In this document: positions 24,493 to 32,573 of the stretch, piece after piece
How positions within the stretch are numbered: position 1 is the stretch's first letter
Layout: each line of letters begins with the position of its first letter
Assembly (NCBI RefSeq): GCF_013304825.1
Contig: NZ_JAAWUO010000001.1
Location: forward strand, 264,383 to 328,382
Length of the DNA stretch: 64,000 nt
Direction of reading: 5' to 3'
Source of the DNA: Blautia schinkii
Lineage (GTDB): Bacteria; Bacillota; Clostridia; Lachnospirales; Lachnospiraceae
Position numbers and translations under genes: made by a program
Notes under the pieces: generated by a model
What the model was told of the DNA's origin: nothing
The model's database searches: none
Seen by the model: the letters and a program-made list of their open reading frames with translations, nothing else

Positions 24493-25137
24493 TTGGAAAC
24501 GAATAATATTGAAATGATCACAAAAATGGTGATCGATGCGATCAACAAAAACGAAGACAAGGGCAATGGTTTCGTTGTTCCTATCGGAGTTTCCGCAAGA
24601 CATATTCACCTGACACAGGAGCATGTGGAGGCATTGTTCGGAGAAGGCTATCAGCTCACAAAGAAAAAAGATCTGATGGGCGGACAGTTTGCATCCAACG
24701 AAACAGTTACCATTGTGGGACTGAAGCTCCGTGCGATCGAGAATGTAAGAATCCTCGGACCTGTCCGCAGTAAATCACAGGTTGAGGTTTCCGCAACAGA
24801 TGCGATCAAGCTGGGAATGAAGGTTCCGGTACGTATGTCCGGTGATCTTGCAGGAAGTGCACCGATCGCCATCGTCGGACCGAAAGGTGCCATTTATCTG
24901 AAAGAGGGATGTATTGTGGCTATGCGTCACATCCACATGGCTCCGAAGGATGCCCAGGCTGCGGGTGTACATGATGGTGATGTTGTTTCCGTCAAAGCTG
25001 ACAATGAGCGCGGAACGATCTTTAATCAGGTTAAGATCCGTGTTGATGACAGCTTTACACTGGAAATGCATATTGATACAGATGAAGCAAATGCAGCAAG
25101 AATTGCCACAGGCAATACAGTTACCATAATCAAATAA
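24493..25137 (+). CDS. pduL: PduL-type phosphate propanoyltransferase
   Basis: A TTG start is chosen (24493; AGGTG five bases upstream), keeping an N-terminal targeting helix NIEMITKMVIDAINKN (residues 5-20). 214 residues, full length for PduL. The two zinc-binding beta-barrel halves show VGVSARHIHL-type sequence (GVSARHIHLTQEH) and MRHIHMAPKDA, with HIDTDEANAA near the end. It converts propionyl-CoA and phosphate to propionyl-phosphate, recycling CoA inside the compartment. A kinase to make ATP from the product is not in the window. Confidence 0.93.
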   Translation: METNNIEMITKMVIDAINKNEDKGNGFVVPIGVSARHIHLTQEHVEALFGEGYQLTKKKDLMGGQFASNETVTIVGLKLRAIENVRILGPVRSKSQVEVSATDAIKLGMKVPVRMSGDLAGSAPIAIVGPKGAIYLKEGCIVAMRHIHMAPKDAQAAGVHDGDVVSVKADNERGTIFNQVKIRVDDSFTLEMHIDTDEANAARIATGNTVTIIK

Positions 25138-25150
25138 TATTCCTCCTTCG

Positions 25151-25173
25151 GGGATGCCGCTTAATGGCATCCC
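25151..25173 (+). other. Intercistronic hairpin without T tract
   Basis: GGGATGCC pairs with GGCATCCC around a seven-base loop, between pduL and the vertex protein gene. No T run, so more likely an mRNA stability or processing element. Confidence 0.5.
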
Positions 25174-25207
25174 TAATAGAGGATATAGAGAAAAAACGGA
25201 GGCTCAT

Positions 25208-25474
25208 ATGATCGTAGGCAAAGTAGTTGGAAGTATTGTTTCCACACGAAAAAGTGAAAAACTGATAGGAAATAAATTCATGATCGTGGAGCCGGTGCAT
25301 CATATGAAAGCCGAGCACAGCCAGATTGTTGCCATCGATATCATCGGTGCAGGAATCGGCGAATATGTATTGGTGGCACAAGGAAGCGCAGCAAGAATTG
25401 GCTGCGGCGTAGAAACAGCACCGGTAGATGCCGCAATCGTCGGAATCGTAGATGACGGTGCAGGATTGGAGTAA
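25208..25474 (+). CDS. EutN/CcmL-type pentameric vertex protein (BMC-P)
   Basis: The ATG at 25208 follows CGGAGG; 88 residues. MIVGKVVGSIVSTRKSEKL, GNKFMIVEPV, VAIDIIGAGIGEYVLVAQGSAAR and DAAIVGIVD are the standard EutN/CcmL/PduN signature. Pentamers close the twelve corners of the polyhedral shell. It is the only vertex gene seen in the locus. The PduS gene begins five bases after its stop. Confidence 0.94.
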   Translation: MIVGKVVGSIVSTRKSEKLIGNKFMIVEPVHHMKAEHSQIVAIDIIGAGIGEYVLVAQGSAARIGCGVETAPVDAAIVGIVDDGAGLE

Positions 25475-25478
25475 CGCC

Positions 25479-26807
25479 ATGGATATCAAAGAATTACAGA
25501 AAATTATGCAGGAGAATGGTGTTGTCGGAGCAGGTGGAGCAGGTTTCCCTACATACATGAAGCTGACAGACAAAGCTGAAATCATTCTCATGAACTGTGC
25601 AGAGTGCGAACCATTACTGAAACTTCACAGACAGTTGTTGGAGAAGCACGCATACGAGATCATGAAAACATTCGATATGGTTGCGGAGACAGTAGGAGCT
25701 TCCCAGGCCATTATCGGAATCAAAAAATCTTATGTACAGACGATCAATGCTTTAAATCAGCATATTGAAGAATTCCCAAGGGTTAAGATCCATCTTCTGG
25801 ATGAGGTTTATCCGATGGGTGATGAGGTTGTTCTTATTTATGAAGCAACCGGACGTGTGGTACGGCCAGGAGGACTGCCGATCGAGCAGGGAGTAGCCGT
25901 ATTCAATGTAGAGACTCTCTACAATGTATACCGCGCGGTAGAAGAACACAAACCGGTAATAAGCAAATATGTTTCCGTTGTTGCTGAGGTCGAGAATCCT
26001 GTTACAGTGAAAGTTCCCCTGGGATGTACACTGGAAGAGGTTGTTGCCCAGGCAGGCGGTACAACTGTAAAGGATCCTGTATATTTCGTTGGCGGCCCGA
26101 TGATGGGACGTATCGGAAACGGTTCCGACCCGGTTACAAAAACAACGAACGCAATCCTGGTTCTTCCAAAGGACCATGTTATTGTTATGAAGAAGCAGCG
26201 GACTTCTTCTATAGATCTGAAGAGAGCAGCATCTATCTGCTGTCACTGCCATACATGTACGGATCTTTGCCCGAGACATAATCTGGGACACCCGATCGAT
26301 CCGGCAATGTTCATGATGGCAGCATCCAACCAGGATTTCAGAAATGTAAATCCTTATATCAATTCTGCATTCTGCAGCTCCTGTGGTGTCTGCGAGATGT
26401 ATGCGTGTCCGCAGAGCCTGGCTCCGAGAACACTGCTTGCAGATATGAAAGGCGGACTTCGTAAGGCCGGAATCAGACCACCTCAGGGTGTTCAGCCGAA
26501 GCCGGTACAGGAGTCAAGAGAATACCGCAAGGTTCCTGAAGAGCGCCTGATGGCACGTCTGGGACTTACCAGATATGACAAGGATGCACCACTTCAGGAA
26601 GAACTTGTAAACGTATCAAAGGTAAAGGTTCTCTTAAGCCAGCATATCGGTGCACCGGCACAGGCAATCGTAAATGTAGGCGATATGGTAACAGAAGGAC
26701 AGATGATCGCACAGCCTGCACAGGGATTAAGTGTCGGAATTCATGCAACCATCAGCGGTAAGGTTACAGAAGTGACAGACCGCCATGTTGTAATTGCAAG
26801 AAATTAG
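25479..26807 (+). CDS. pduS: PduS-like flavin/iron-sulfur oxidoreductase
   Basis: 442 residues (ATG at 25479 with GGAG upstream). The N-terminus VVGAGGAGFPTYMKL and MNCAECEPLL are the RnfC/PduS flavin-binding region. Two 4Fe-4S motifs follow, CCHCHTCTDLCPR (about 248-260) and CSSCGVCEMYACP (about 298-310), then a C-terminal lipoyl-like barrel (VSVGIHATISGKVTEV). In B12 systems PduS reduces cobalamin; in this radical-enzyme system it more plausibly moves electrons from NADH across the shell through PduT, for the activase or cofactor balance. That role is inference. No targeting helix is evident. Confidence 0.9.
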   Translation: MDIKELQKIMQENGVVGAGGAGFPTYMKLTDKAEIILMNCAECEPLLKLHRQLLEKHAYEIMKTFDMVAETVGASQAIIGIKKSYVQTINALNQHIEEFPRVKIHLLDEVYPMGDEVVLIYEATGRVVRPGGLPIEQGVAVFNVETLYNVYRAVEEHKPVISKYVSVVAEVENPVTVKVPLGCTLEEVVAQAGGTTVKDPVYFVGGPMMGRIGNGSDPVTKTTNAILVLPKDHVIVMKKQRTSSIDLKRAASICCHCHTCTDLCPRHNLGHPIDPAMFMMAASNQDFRNVNPYINSAFCSSCGVCEMYACPQSLAPRTLLADMKGGLRKAGIRPPQGVQPKPVQESREYRKVPEERLMARLGLTRYDKDAPLQEELVNVSKVKVLLSQHIGAPAQAIVNVGDMVTEGQMIAQPAQGLSVGIHATISGKVTEVTDRHVVIARN

Positions 26808-26823
26808 AAAGGACGTGCACAAA

Positions 26824-27372
26824 ATGAGTAGAGCAATCGGAATGATTGAGTTTAAAACCACACCAGCTGGTATCACTGCAGCAGATGCCATGGTTAAGAC
26901 ATCTGAAGTAGAGATCGTGGAGGCGCAGACAGTATGTCCGGGAAAATATATTGCAATTATCACCGGAGATTTAAGCGCAGTGAAAGCTGCTGTAGACACA
27001 GCTGTAACAACATACGAGGACAAATGCATTGACAGCTTTGTACTGGGCAATCCGCATGAGTCCATTTTCCCAGCGATCTACGGAACCACACAGGTTGAGG
27101 AGATCAGTGCCCTGGGAATTCTTGAGACCTATGATGCAGCATCTATTATTGAAGCAGCAGATCAGGCAGCTAAGACAGCTATCGTTGATCTGATCGAGCT
27201 TCGTATCGCCAAGGGTATGTGCGGTAAATCCTACATGCTTCTTACAGGCGAGGTTTCTGCAGTAGAGGCTTCTATCGAAAGAGCAAAAGAGCTGGTAGCT
27301 GAGAAAGGAATGTACATGGATTCCTCAGTGATCGCTCATCCGGACAAGAGAATGATCGATACGATCCTTTAA
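26824..27372 (+). CDS. pduT: PduT-like tandem BMC shell trimer with Fe-S cysteine
   Basis: 183 residues with two BMC domains: RAIGMIEFKTTPAGITAAD (first) and SALGILETYDAASIIEAAD (second, from about 97). Cys38, in AQTVCPGK at the pore loop of the first domain, is in the same place as the PduT cysteine that holds a 4Fe-4S cluster at the trimer axis. Directly after pduS, so both probably make an electron conduit through the shell. Last shell gene before the regulator. Confidence 0.92.
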   Translation: MSRAIGMIEFKTTPAGITAADAMVKTSEVEIVEAQTVCPGKYIAIITGDLSAVKAAVDTAVTTYEDKCIDSFVLGNPHESIFPAIYGTTQVEEISALGILETYDAASIIEAADQAAKTAIVDLIELRIAKGMCGKSYMLLTGEVSAVEASIERAKELVAEKGMYMDSSVIAHPDKRMIDTIL

Positions 27373-27390
27373 TATTGTTTTTTATATCTG

Positions 27391-27417
27391 AGGGATATCC
27401 TTTTGAAGGATATCCCT
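27391..27417 (+). other. Perfect 12-bp hairpin after pduT
   Basis: AGGGATATCCTT pairs with AAGGATATCCCT around TTG, with no T tract. Probably an mRNA end-protection or processing element between the structural operon and the regulator gene. Confidence 0.5.
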
Positions 27418-27445
27418 GCAATGACATCTGAAAAGGAGGCATCTT

Positions 27446-28210
27446 ATGCTAGCGTTAGAGAGAAGAAATCTGATTCTCGAGAAATTACAGGAAGAGAAAA
27501 GGGTTGTTGTAAGTGAACTAAGCCAGCTTTACAGTGTCTCAGAAGAAACAATCCGCCGTGATCTGGACAAGCTGGAAAAAGAGGGACTTGCCACAAAGAG
27601 TTATGGCGGTGCGGTGATCAACGAAGATGTCGGTATTGATTTACCATTTAATATTCGTAAAAACCAGAATGTACAGGGAAAGCAGAAGATGGCAGAGATT
27701 GCTGCTTCCATGGTGAATGACGGAGATCATATTTTTCTGGATGCCAGCACAACTGCAGTTTTTGTAGCCAAGGCACTGAAAGAAAAAGAACGTCTCACAG
27801 TTGTTACCAATTCAATGGAAATCCTCCTGGAGCTCTCTGATGTATCCGGATGGAATATTATTTCAACCGGTGGAGTGATGAAGGAGGGATATCTTGCATT
27901 TCTTGGTGCCAGAACCGAGGAAGTGATCCGCTCTTACTATGTGGACAAGGTTATTTTTTCCTGTAAGGCATTAAATGAAGATATGGGGATCATGGAATCC
28001 AAAGAAGCTTTTGGAACAACAAAAAAAGCCATGATCAATTCCGGAAAAATGCGTATTCTGGTGGTAGACAGCACGAAATTTGATCAGACCGCTTTTTCCG
28101 TGGCAGGACAGTTGCGGGATATCGAGATGGTTATTACAGACAAAAAACCATCTGAAAAATGGCTGAAGCATTTCAGCGATCATAAGATCGAATGCATCTA
28201 CCCGAAATAG
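27446..28210 (+). CDS. DeoR/GlpR-family transcriptional regulator
   Basis: 254 residues. An N-terminal winged helix-turn-helix (ILEKLQEEKRVVVSELSQLY, VSEETIRRDLDKLEKEGL) is followed by a DeoR C-terminal sugar-phosphate sensor domain with FLDASTTAVFVAKAL and VVTNSMEILLEL. These proteins usually repress sugar operons and are released by a phosphorylated intermediate; fuculose- or rhamnulose-1-phosphate is the obvious candidate here. The AACATAAAA repeats at 19258 are a candidate operator. A 12-bp match to that region (ATTGTTTTTTAT at 27374, opposite strand) lies just upstream, hinting at autoregulation. Confidence 0.9.
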   Translation: MLALERRNLILEKLQEEKRVVVSELSQLYSVSEETIRRDLDKLEKEGLATKSYGGAVINEDVGIDLPFNIRKNQNVQGKQKMAEIAASMVNDGDHIFLDASTTAVFVAKALKEKERLTVVTNSMEILLELSDVSGWNIISTGGVMKEGYLAFLGARTEEVIRSYYVDKVIFSCKALNEDMGIMESKEAFGTTKKAMINSGKMRILVVDSTKFDQTAFSVAGQLRDIEMVITDKKPSEKWLKHFSDHKIECIYPK

Positions 28211-28346
28211 ACTGAACATATATCGGGAAATGATTATGTTTATGAGCATGCAGTGTATGCGGAATGCGGAGATCCGCTTTACTTTATCCGAACACAGGTA
28301 GACAAAAGAGAACTGTGTTACGGTATGACGAGAGGGAGCAGTTTCT

Positions 28347-29498
28347 ATGAATACATTTGAAATGAAAACAGCCATCCACTTTGGAGCTGATGCCCTGGGA
28401 AGACTGAAAGATATTCCATACAAAAGAGTCCTTGTTGTCACGGATCCGTTTGTCGTAAAAAGCGGAATGATCGACATGATCACAAAACCGCTTCAGGCAG
28501 GTGGAAAAGAATTTGATATTTTCTGTGATGTTGTTCCGGATGCACCGGTTGGGAAAATTGCCGAAGGAGTCAAAAAATTCCTTCAGTATCAGCCGGAAGC
28601 GATTGTTGCAGTAGGCGGTGGCTCTGCTATCGATTCTTCCAAGGCAATCCGTGAGTTTGCCCTGAAGATCAACAATTACGGAAAGGTTGGGCTGGTTGCC
28701 ATTCCTACAACAAGTGGCACAGGTTCCGAGGTTACTTCTTTTGCTGTTGTAAATGATACAGAAGCACATGTGAAATATCCGCTGATCTCAGACAGCCTGA
28801 CAGCAGATGAGGCGATTCTGGATGCTGAGCTTGTACGCAGTGTTCCACCTGCGATCACAGCAGATACAGGTATGGATGTTCTGACTCATGCAATTGAGTC
28901 TTATGTCAGCATCAATCATAATGAATTTACTTCTGCACTTGCCGAGAAATCTATTGAGATCTGTGGTGTATATCTTTACCGTGCGTATGTTGATGGTAAT
29001 GATATGCATGCAAGACAGAAAATGCATGTAGCATCCTGTCTGGCAGGACTTTCCTTCAATGCAGCAGGTCTTGGTATCACTCACAGTATGGCTCATCAGC
29101 TGGGTGCTATTTTCCATATTCCTCACGGAAGAGCTAATGCGATGCTGTTGCCGCATATTGTTGAATACAATGCAAATATCAACAAACGCAGCAGAAGCCA
29201 GAAAGAATATCTTCCGGCAGTAAAGAGATATTCCAATATTGCACATCTTCTTGGACTGAGCAATTATAACGAAGTTATGAGCGTAAGATCTCTTGTGAAC
29301 TGGATTCAGTTTATGCAGAAAGAGATGAATATCCCGCTTACCATCGAAGAGATGAAGACGATCACACCGGATGCATATTTTGCGGCGGTTGATAAGATGG
29401 CGGATATGGCACTTGCGGATGCCTGCACAGCGGCAAATCCGCGTGTACCGAAGAAAGAGGATATTGTTAAGATTTATACTAAATTGTGGTCTTTTTAA
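28347..29498 (+). CDS. pduQ: Iron-containing alcohol dehydrogenase (PduQ/FucO-like)
   Basis: 383 residues of the iron ADH family. VVAVGGGSAIDSSKAI (about 90) binds nucleotide; metal ligands are in the DVLTHAIESY aspartate/histidine region and in the GITHSMAHQLGAIFHIPHGRANA segment (about 245-265). It could reduce propionaldehyde to 1-propanol, regenerating NAD for PduP, or lactaldehyde to propanediol. No targeting helix is evident, so it may enter by binding a shell protein or act outside. It lies after the regulator, 136 bases from it, and ends close to a GC-rich hairpin. Confidence 0.9.
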   Translation: MNTFEMKTAIHFGADALGRLKDIPYKRVLVVTDPFVVKSGMIDMITKPLQAGGKEFDIFCDVVPDAPVGKIAEGVKKFLQYQPEAIVAVGGGSAIDSSKAIREFALKINNYGKVGLVAIPTTSGTGSEVTSFAVVNDTEAHVKYPLISDSLTADEAILDAELVRSVPPAITADTGMDVLTHAIESYVSINHNEFTSALAEKSIEICGVYLYRAYVDGNDMHARQKMHVASCLAGLSFNAAGLGITHSMAHQLGAIFHIPHGRANAMLLPHIVEYNANINKRSRSQKEYLPAVKRYSNIAHLLGLSNYNEVMSVRSLVNWIQFMQKEMNIPLTIEEMKTITPDAYFAAVDKMADMALADACTAANPRVPKKEDIVKIYTKLWSF

Positions 29499-29528
29499 AA
29501 AGAAAAGGAAATCGCAAAGAAATAGCAA

Positions 29529-29576
29529 AGGGGCCGCAAAGCCGCGGCCCCTCTGCACACCCCTCGGGCTTTTTTT
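29529..29576 (+). terminator. GC-rich hairpin with downstream T tract
   Basis: AGGGGCCGC pairs perfectly with GCGGCCCCT around six bases. A T7 run follows only 17 bases later, so this is an imperfect terminator candidate behind the iron ADH gene. Confidence 0.5.
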
Positions 29577-29734
29577 AGAGTGCTTGACTGTGGCGGGCGG
29601 AAGGGTATTGACTTTTGTCTGTATGCTGCGATTGTTTCGGGTTGAACGTTGTGCCGATTAATTGTCGAGGATTGTAAAATTGGTCTGATATGGATAGGCT
29701 TATTTATCAGGTGTTGCTGGGAGGTTGAGCTGGT

Positions 29735-30847
29735 ATGGAGGTTTATACCGGATATGGTGATAAGGGGATGACGGATCTTTCCCATACGAAGAATGTTTCC
29801 AAGTCGGATGATCGGGTTTGTCTGATGGGGTCAGTTGAGGAACTGATGAGTCATATTGGGCTTGTGCGGGTTCTGGTATCGGACGGGGATGTTGTCCGGA
29901 TGCTGGAGAAGATTTCGGAGACTCTGAAGAAGATTACGGATGGGGTTTCTGATCCTTATAACAGAGAATTTAAGGTGAATGAAGACCGGACAGAGCTTCT
30001 GGAGGAAGAGATTGGCCGGATGAAAGAAATTTTTTCCGGGGAGAGACTTCCGATTCTTCCGGGGGATTCCAGAGTTGCAGCTGAGATTGATGTGACAAGA
30101 GCTGTGGCACGGAGGGCTGAGAGAGAGCTTGCGCTGGTGAGTGTGAAGTTTGGGTCTGACACAGGTGCCAAGAAGTTCATGAACCGGCTGTCCGATTATT
30201 TTTATGTGCTGGCAAGATATATGGATGCTGCGAAGATCGGAGAGAAGAATGCAGAAACTGCTGAAGGTGTTCAGAGATCTGTGAAATCAGAAACTGCCGG
30301 GATTGAGGATAATGTTGGGGCAGAGGCTTCAGGAACTGTGACAACAACAGCGGGAGGAAATACGGCAATGGCACAGAATGACAGTATGGCAGTAAACACG
30401 GCGATGATCCAGGAAGTGCTGAAGCGTATGGGTATCCAGGGACGTATCACCTTGGATTCTGCCAAGCATCTGATCGAGAAGATCGAACAGGAAGCACTGC
30501 GGAGAAACAAGCCTTCCGTAATTGCGGTATGCAGCCCGGATGGAAATCCGGTTGCGGTTCATGTGATGGACGGATCTTTTCTTGTAAGCTTTGATATGGC
30601 AGTAAAAAAGGCCTACACATCTGTGGCAGTAAAAATGTCAACTATGGAGCTTTCCAGACTGACACAGCCGGGCCAGACGTTTTACGGTCTTGGCAAGATG
30701 AGCGACAATATCGTAATATTCGGAGGTGGAGTACCGCTTAAAGTCGGAGACACCATTATCGGTGGTCTTGGTATCAGCGGTGGTACCGGTGAAGAGGATA
30801 ACAGCCTCGCGGAGTATGGACTGCAGATTCTGAATGAAGTACTGTAG
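29735..30847 (+). CDS. PduO-type adenosyltransferase-like / HbpS (GlcG) fusion
   Basis: 370 residues. Residues 1-170 resemble PduO cobalamin adenosyltransferase: YTGYGDKGMTDL, GSVEELMSHIGL, AVARRAEREL and FMNRLSDYFYVLARYMD. Several key sites differ: the usual DEL aspartate is E35, and the PGG loop reads PGD. After a variable linker (170-225), residues 230-370 are a GlcG/HbpS domain (SVIAVCSPDGNPVAVHVMD, GGGVPLKVGDTIIGGLGISG), which binds haem or cobalamin in some relatives. The N-terminal half looks richer in GGG/CGG codons than the rest. Why a B12-type protein accompanies a radical-enzyme compartment is unclear. Confidence 0.82.
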   Translation: MEVYTGYGDKGMTDLSHTKNVSKSDDRVCLMGSVEELMSHIGLVRVLVSDGDVVRMLEKISETLKKITDGVSDPYNREFKVNEDRTELLEEEIGRMKEIFSGERLPILPGDSRVAAEIDVTRAVARRAERELALVSVKFGSDTGAKKFMNRLSDYFYVLARYMDAAKIGEKNAETAEGVQRSVKSETAGIEDNVGAEASGTVTTTAGGNTAMAQNDSMAVNTAMIQEVLKRMGIQGRITLDSAKHLIEKIEQEALRRNKPSVIAVCSPDGNPVAVHVMDGSFLVSFDMAVKKAYTSVAVKMSTMELSRLTQPGQTFYGLGKMSDNIVIFGGGVPLKVGDTIIGGLGISGGTGEEDNSLAEYGLQILNEVL

Positions 30848-30898
30848 GATAAAGGATAAAAATAAAATGTACAAACAGCTCAAAGAGCATAAATAAAA

Positions 30899-30950
30899 GG
30901 GACGTGCTGCAGTGATGATTTTTAAATCAATACTGCAGCACGTCCCTTTT
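30899..30950. terminator. Bidirectional terminator at the end of the microcompartment locus
   Basis: A 15-bp stem, GGGACGTGCTGCAGT with its complement, T4 on the right and an A-rich flank on the left, between convergent genes. Confidence 0.88.
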
Positions 30951-30974
30951 GTGAACATTTTACAGAAGGATAGC

Positions 30975-32285
30975 TTACTTCCAGTTAAGCTTCAGGCATT
31001 TGATGGAAATATCACTTTTTTCCGGTGCCTGAACCATATTTTGGATAAAATAGGTCTTTGTCATAGTTTTTCCGGGCTTCAGGTCCAGTGTCAGAGTTTT
31101 TGTCCAGTACATCTGGTCATAGATACCGGAGCCTGTGGTGATCTGTACTTTTGCTTTGGTGATGGTTTTCGCAGAAGTATTGGTGAATTTTAAGGTATAA
31201 TAGGTTTTCATGTCATTAGGGCCGTACTTGATGCCGGCAACACTGATCTTCAGATTTTTTGCGGTAGGTTTGGTGGCCGGTGCGGATACGGTAATGGTGA
31301 TCTTGCGATTAACACCATTTAATTTTGCGGTAACTGTGGCTGTCCCTTTTTTCTTTGGGACAAGATAGTTTCCGGAAATGGCAAGTAAAGAAGGCTTGCT
31401 GGATTTTGCATTTTTGATGGTCAGACTGGTACCTCCCTTCAGATTAATGAGGGAACGCATGGTAATTTTGGAGCCAACCCTAAGCGTAGTTTTGGAAGCG
31501 CGGAAGGTTGCTACGGTTTTTGATGGAGATGTTACTTTTCCGGTCAGTTTACAGGCTGTGGCTTTGGGGTAGGATAAAGTGATCTTTGCGGATCCGGCTT
31601 TCATGCCTTTCAGGGTAACTGTGAAACGGCTACGTTTTTTTGAATCCTGAGTGATGCTCTGCACCTTGAGAACAGAGCTGTTGGAAGAAGTAACCTTGAA
31701 TTTTGATTTGCTGATGGTTTTTACGTAAGGATCAGAAATCTCAATTCCGATTGAAGTAGTTTTTCCGGTTCGGATACTCTGGGTCAGATAATTGTTGTTG
31801 GTGATAAAAATTTCCGGAACTGCCTGTTTGATGGTAACTTCATAGTCGCAGTCTACAGGCACCGGACATTCTTTATTGCCGAAATCGAATTCCAGGTAGC
31901 CATCCTCCAGGTTGTCATCGTAGGTGAAAAAAGTCTCTTTGTATGCCAGTGGTGTATAATTTGAAGTGTTCAGCTTAACTACATTGATCCCATCAATAGA
32001 AAATGTGGTGCTTTTGGGTATGACTCCTTTAGGAGAATAAAAGCTTACACGGACGGTTATGGCATAGATTCGTTTTTGGCATTTGGCATTTTTGATGTTG
32101 ATCGGGAAATTAATGTCTGAAAACTCATCTTCGATCACACCATCGGTATCACGGATCGTGGAAGTGGTTCCTTTGGTCACTACCCGGACTTTAGCGTGGG
32201 CATCCTGTGGAAGCAGGAGCATGATAACTGAAAAAAGAAGCAGGAAAAAAATTGCCTCGATGGTTTTTATTTTTCTTTTACACAT
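30975..32285 (-). CDS. Secreted protein with bacterial Ig-like (BIG2-type) domains
   Basis: Start taken at 32285, where AGGAGG precedes the ATG on the minus strand; 436 residues. Signal peptide (MCKRKIKTIEAIFFLLLFSV, cleavage near DAHA-KV). After an N-terminal beta domain of unknown type (40-150), Ig-like repeats follow, with FKVTSSNSSVLKVQS and GSAKITLSYPKATA, and then a second with SLLAISGNYLVPKKKGTATV. The C-terminus (KISVAGIKYGPNDMKTYYTL) looks like another beta sandwich. No anchor motif or enzyme domain. Probably a wall-associated adhesion or structural protein; the function is unknown. Confidence 0.75.
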   Translation of the reverse strand: MCKRKIKTIEAIFFLLLFSVIMLLLPQDAHAKVRVVTKGTTSTIRDTDGVIEDEFSDINFPINIKNAKCQKRIYAITVRVSFYSPKGVIPKSTTFSIDGINVVKLNTSNYTPLAYKETFFTYDDNLEDGYLEFDFGNKECPVPVDCDYEVTIKQAVPEIFITNNNYLTQSIRTGKTTSIGIEISDPYVKTISKSKFKVTSSNSSVLKVQSITQDSKKRSRFTVTLKGMKAGSAKITLSYPKATACKLTGKVTSPSKTVATFRASKTTLRVGSKITMRSLINLKGGTSLTIKNAKSSKPSLLAISGNYLVPKKKGTATVTAKLNGVNRKITITVSAPATKPTAKNLKISVAGIKYGPNDMKTYYTLKFTNTSAKTITKAKVQITTGSGIYDQMYWTKTLTLDLKPGKTMTKTYFIQNMVQAPEKSDISIKCLKLNWK

Positions 32286-32450
32286 AATAACTCCTCCTTT
32301 TTTGAGCATTCCGGCTGTCACTGATCAGAAGAACCGGATACTATATGAATTCATGGTTCAATGTAATGGGACAGTATAAACAGACTGTTTCATTTATATC
32401 ATTATAGCAGGTAAATACACAGAGGTAACTTTGTGATTTTTTACGATCAA

Positions 32451-32480
32451 TTGGCAATTACCCGGAAAATATGTTAAAAT
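32451..32480 (+). promoter_or_regulatory. Promoter of recQ
   Basis: TTGGCA (32451-32456), 18-base spacer, TAAAAT (32475-32480). Confidence 0.55.
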
Positions 32481-32573
32481 TAAACATTCGGAAAACAGCA
32501 GCAATTTGGATATATATAAGCAGCGAATGCGGATGATTTGTCCGCTTGATTAAAGAAAGGATCATGTCGATTT

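Noticed and set aside
29371..29661. Arginine-rich small frame after the iron ADH gene
   Set aside because: It begins inside the ADH gene in another frame and crosses the GC-rich hairpin.
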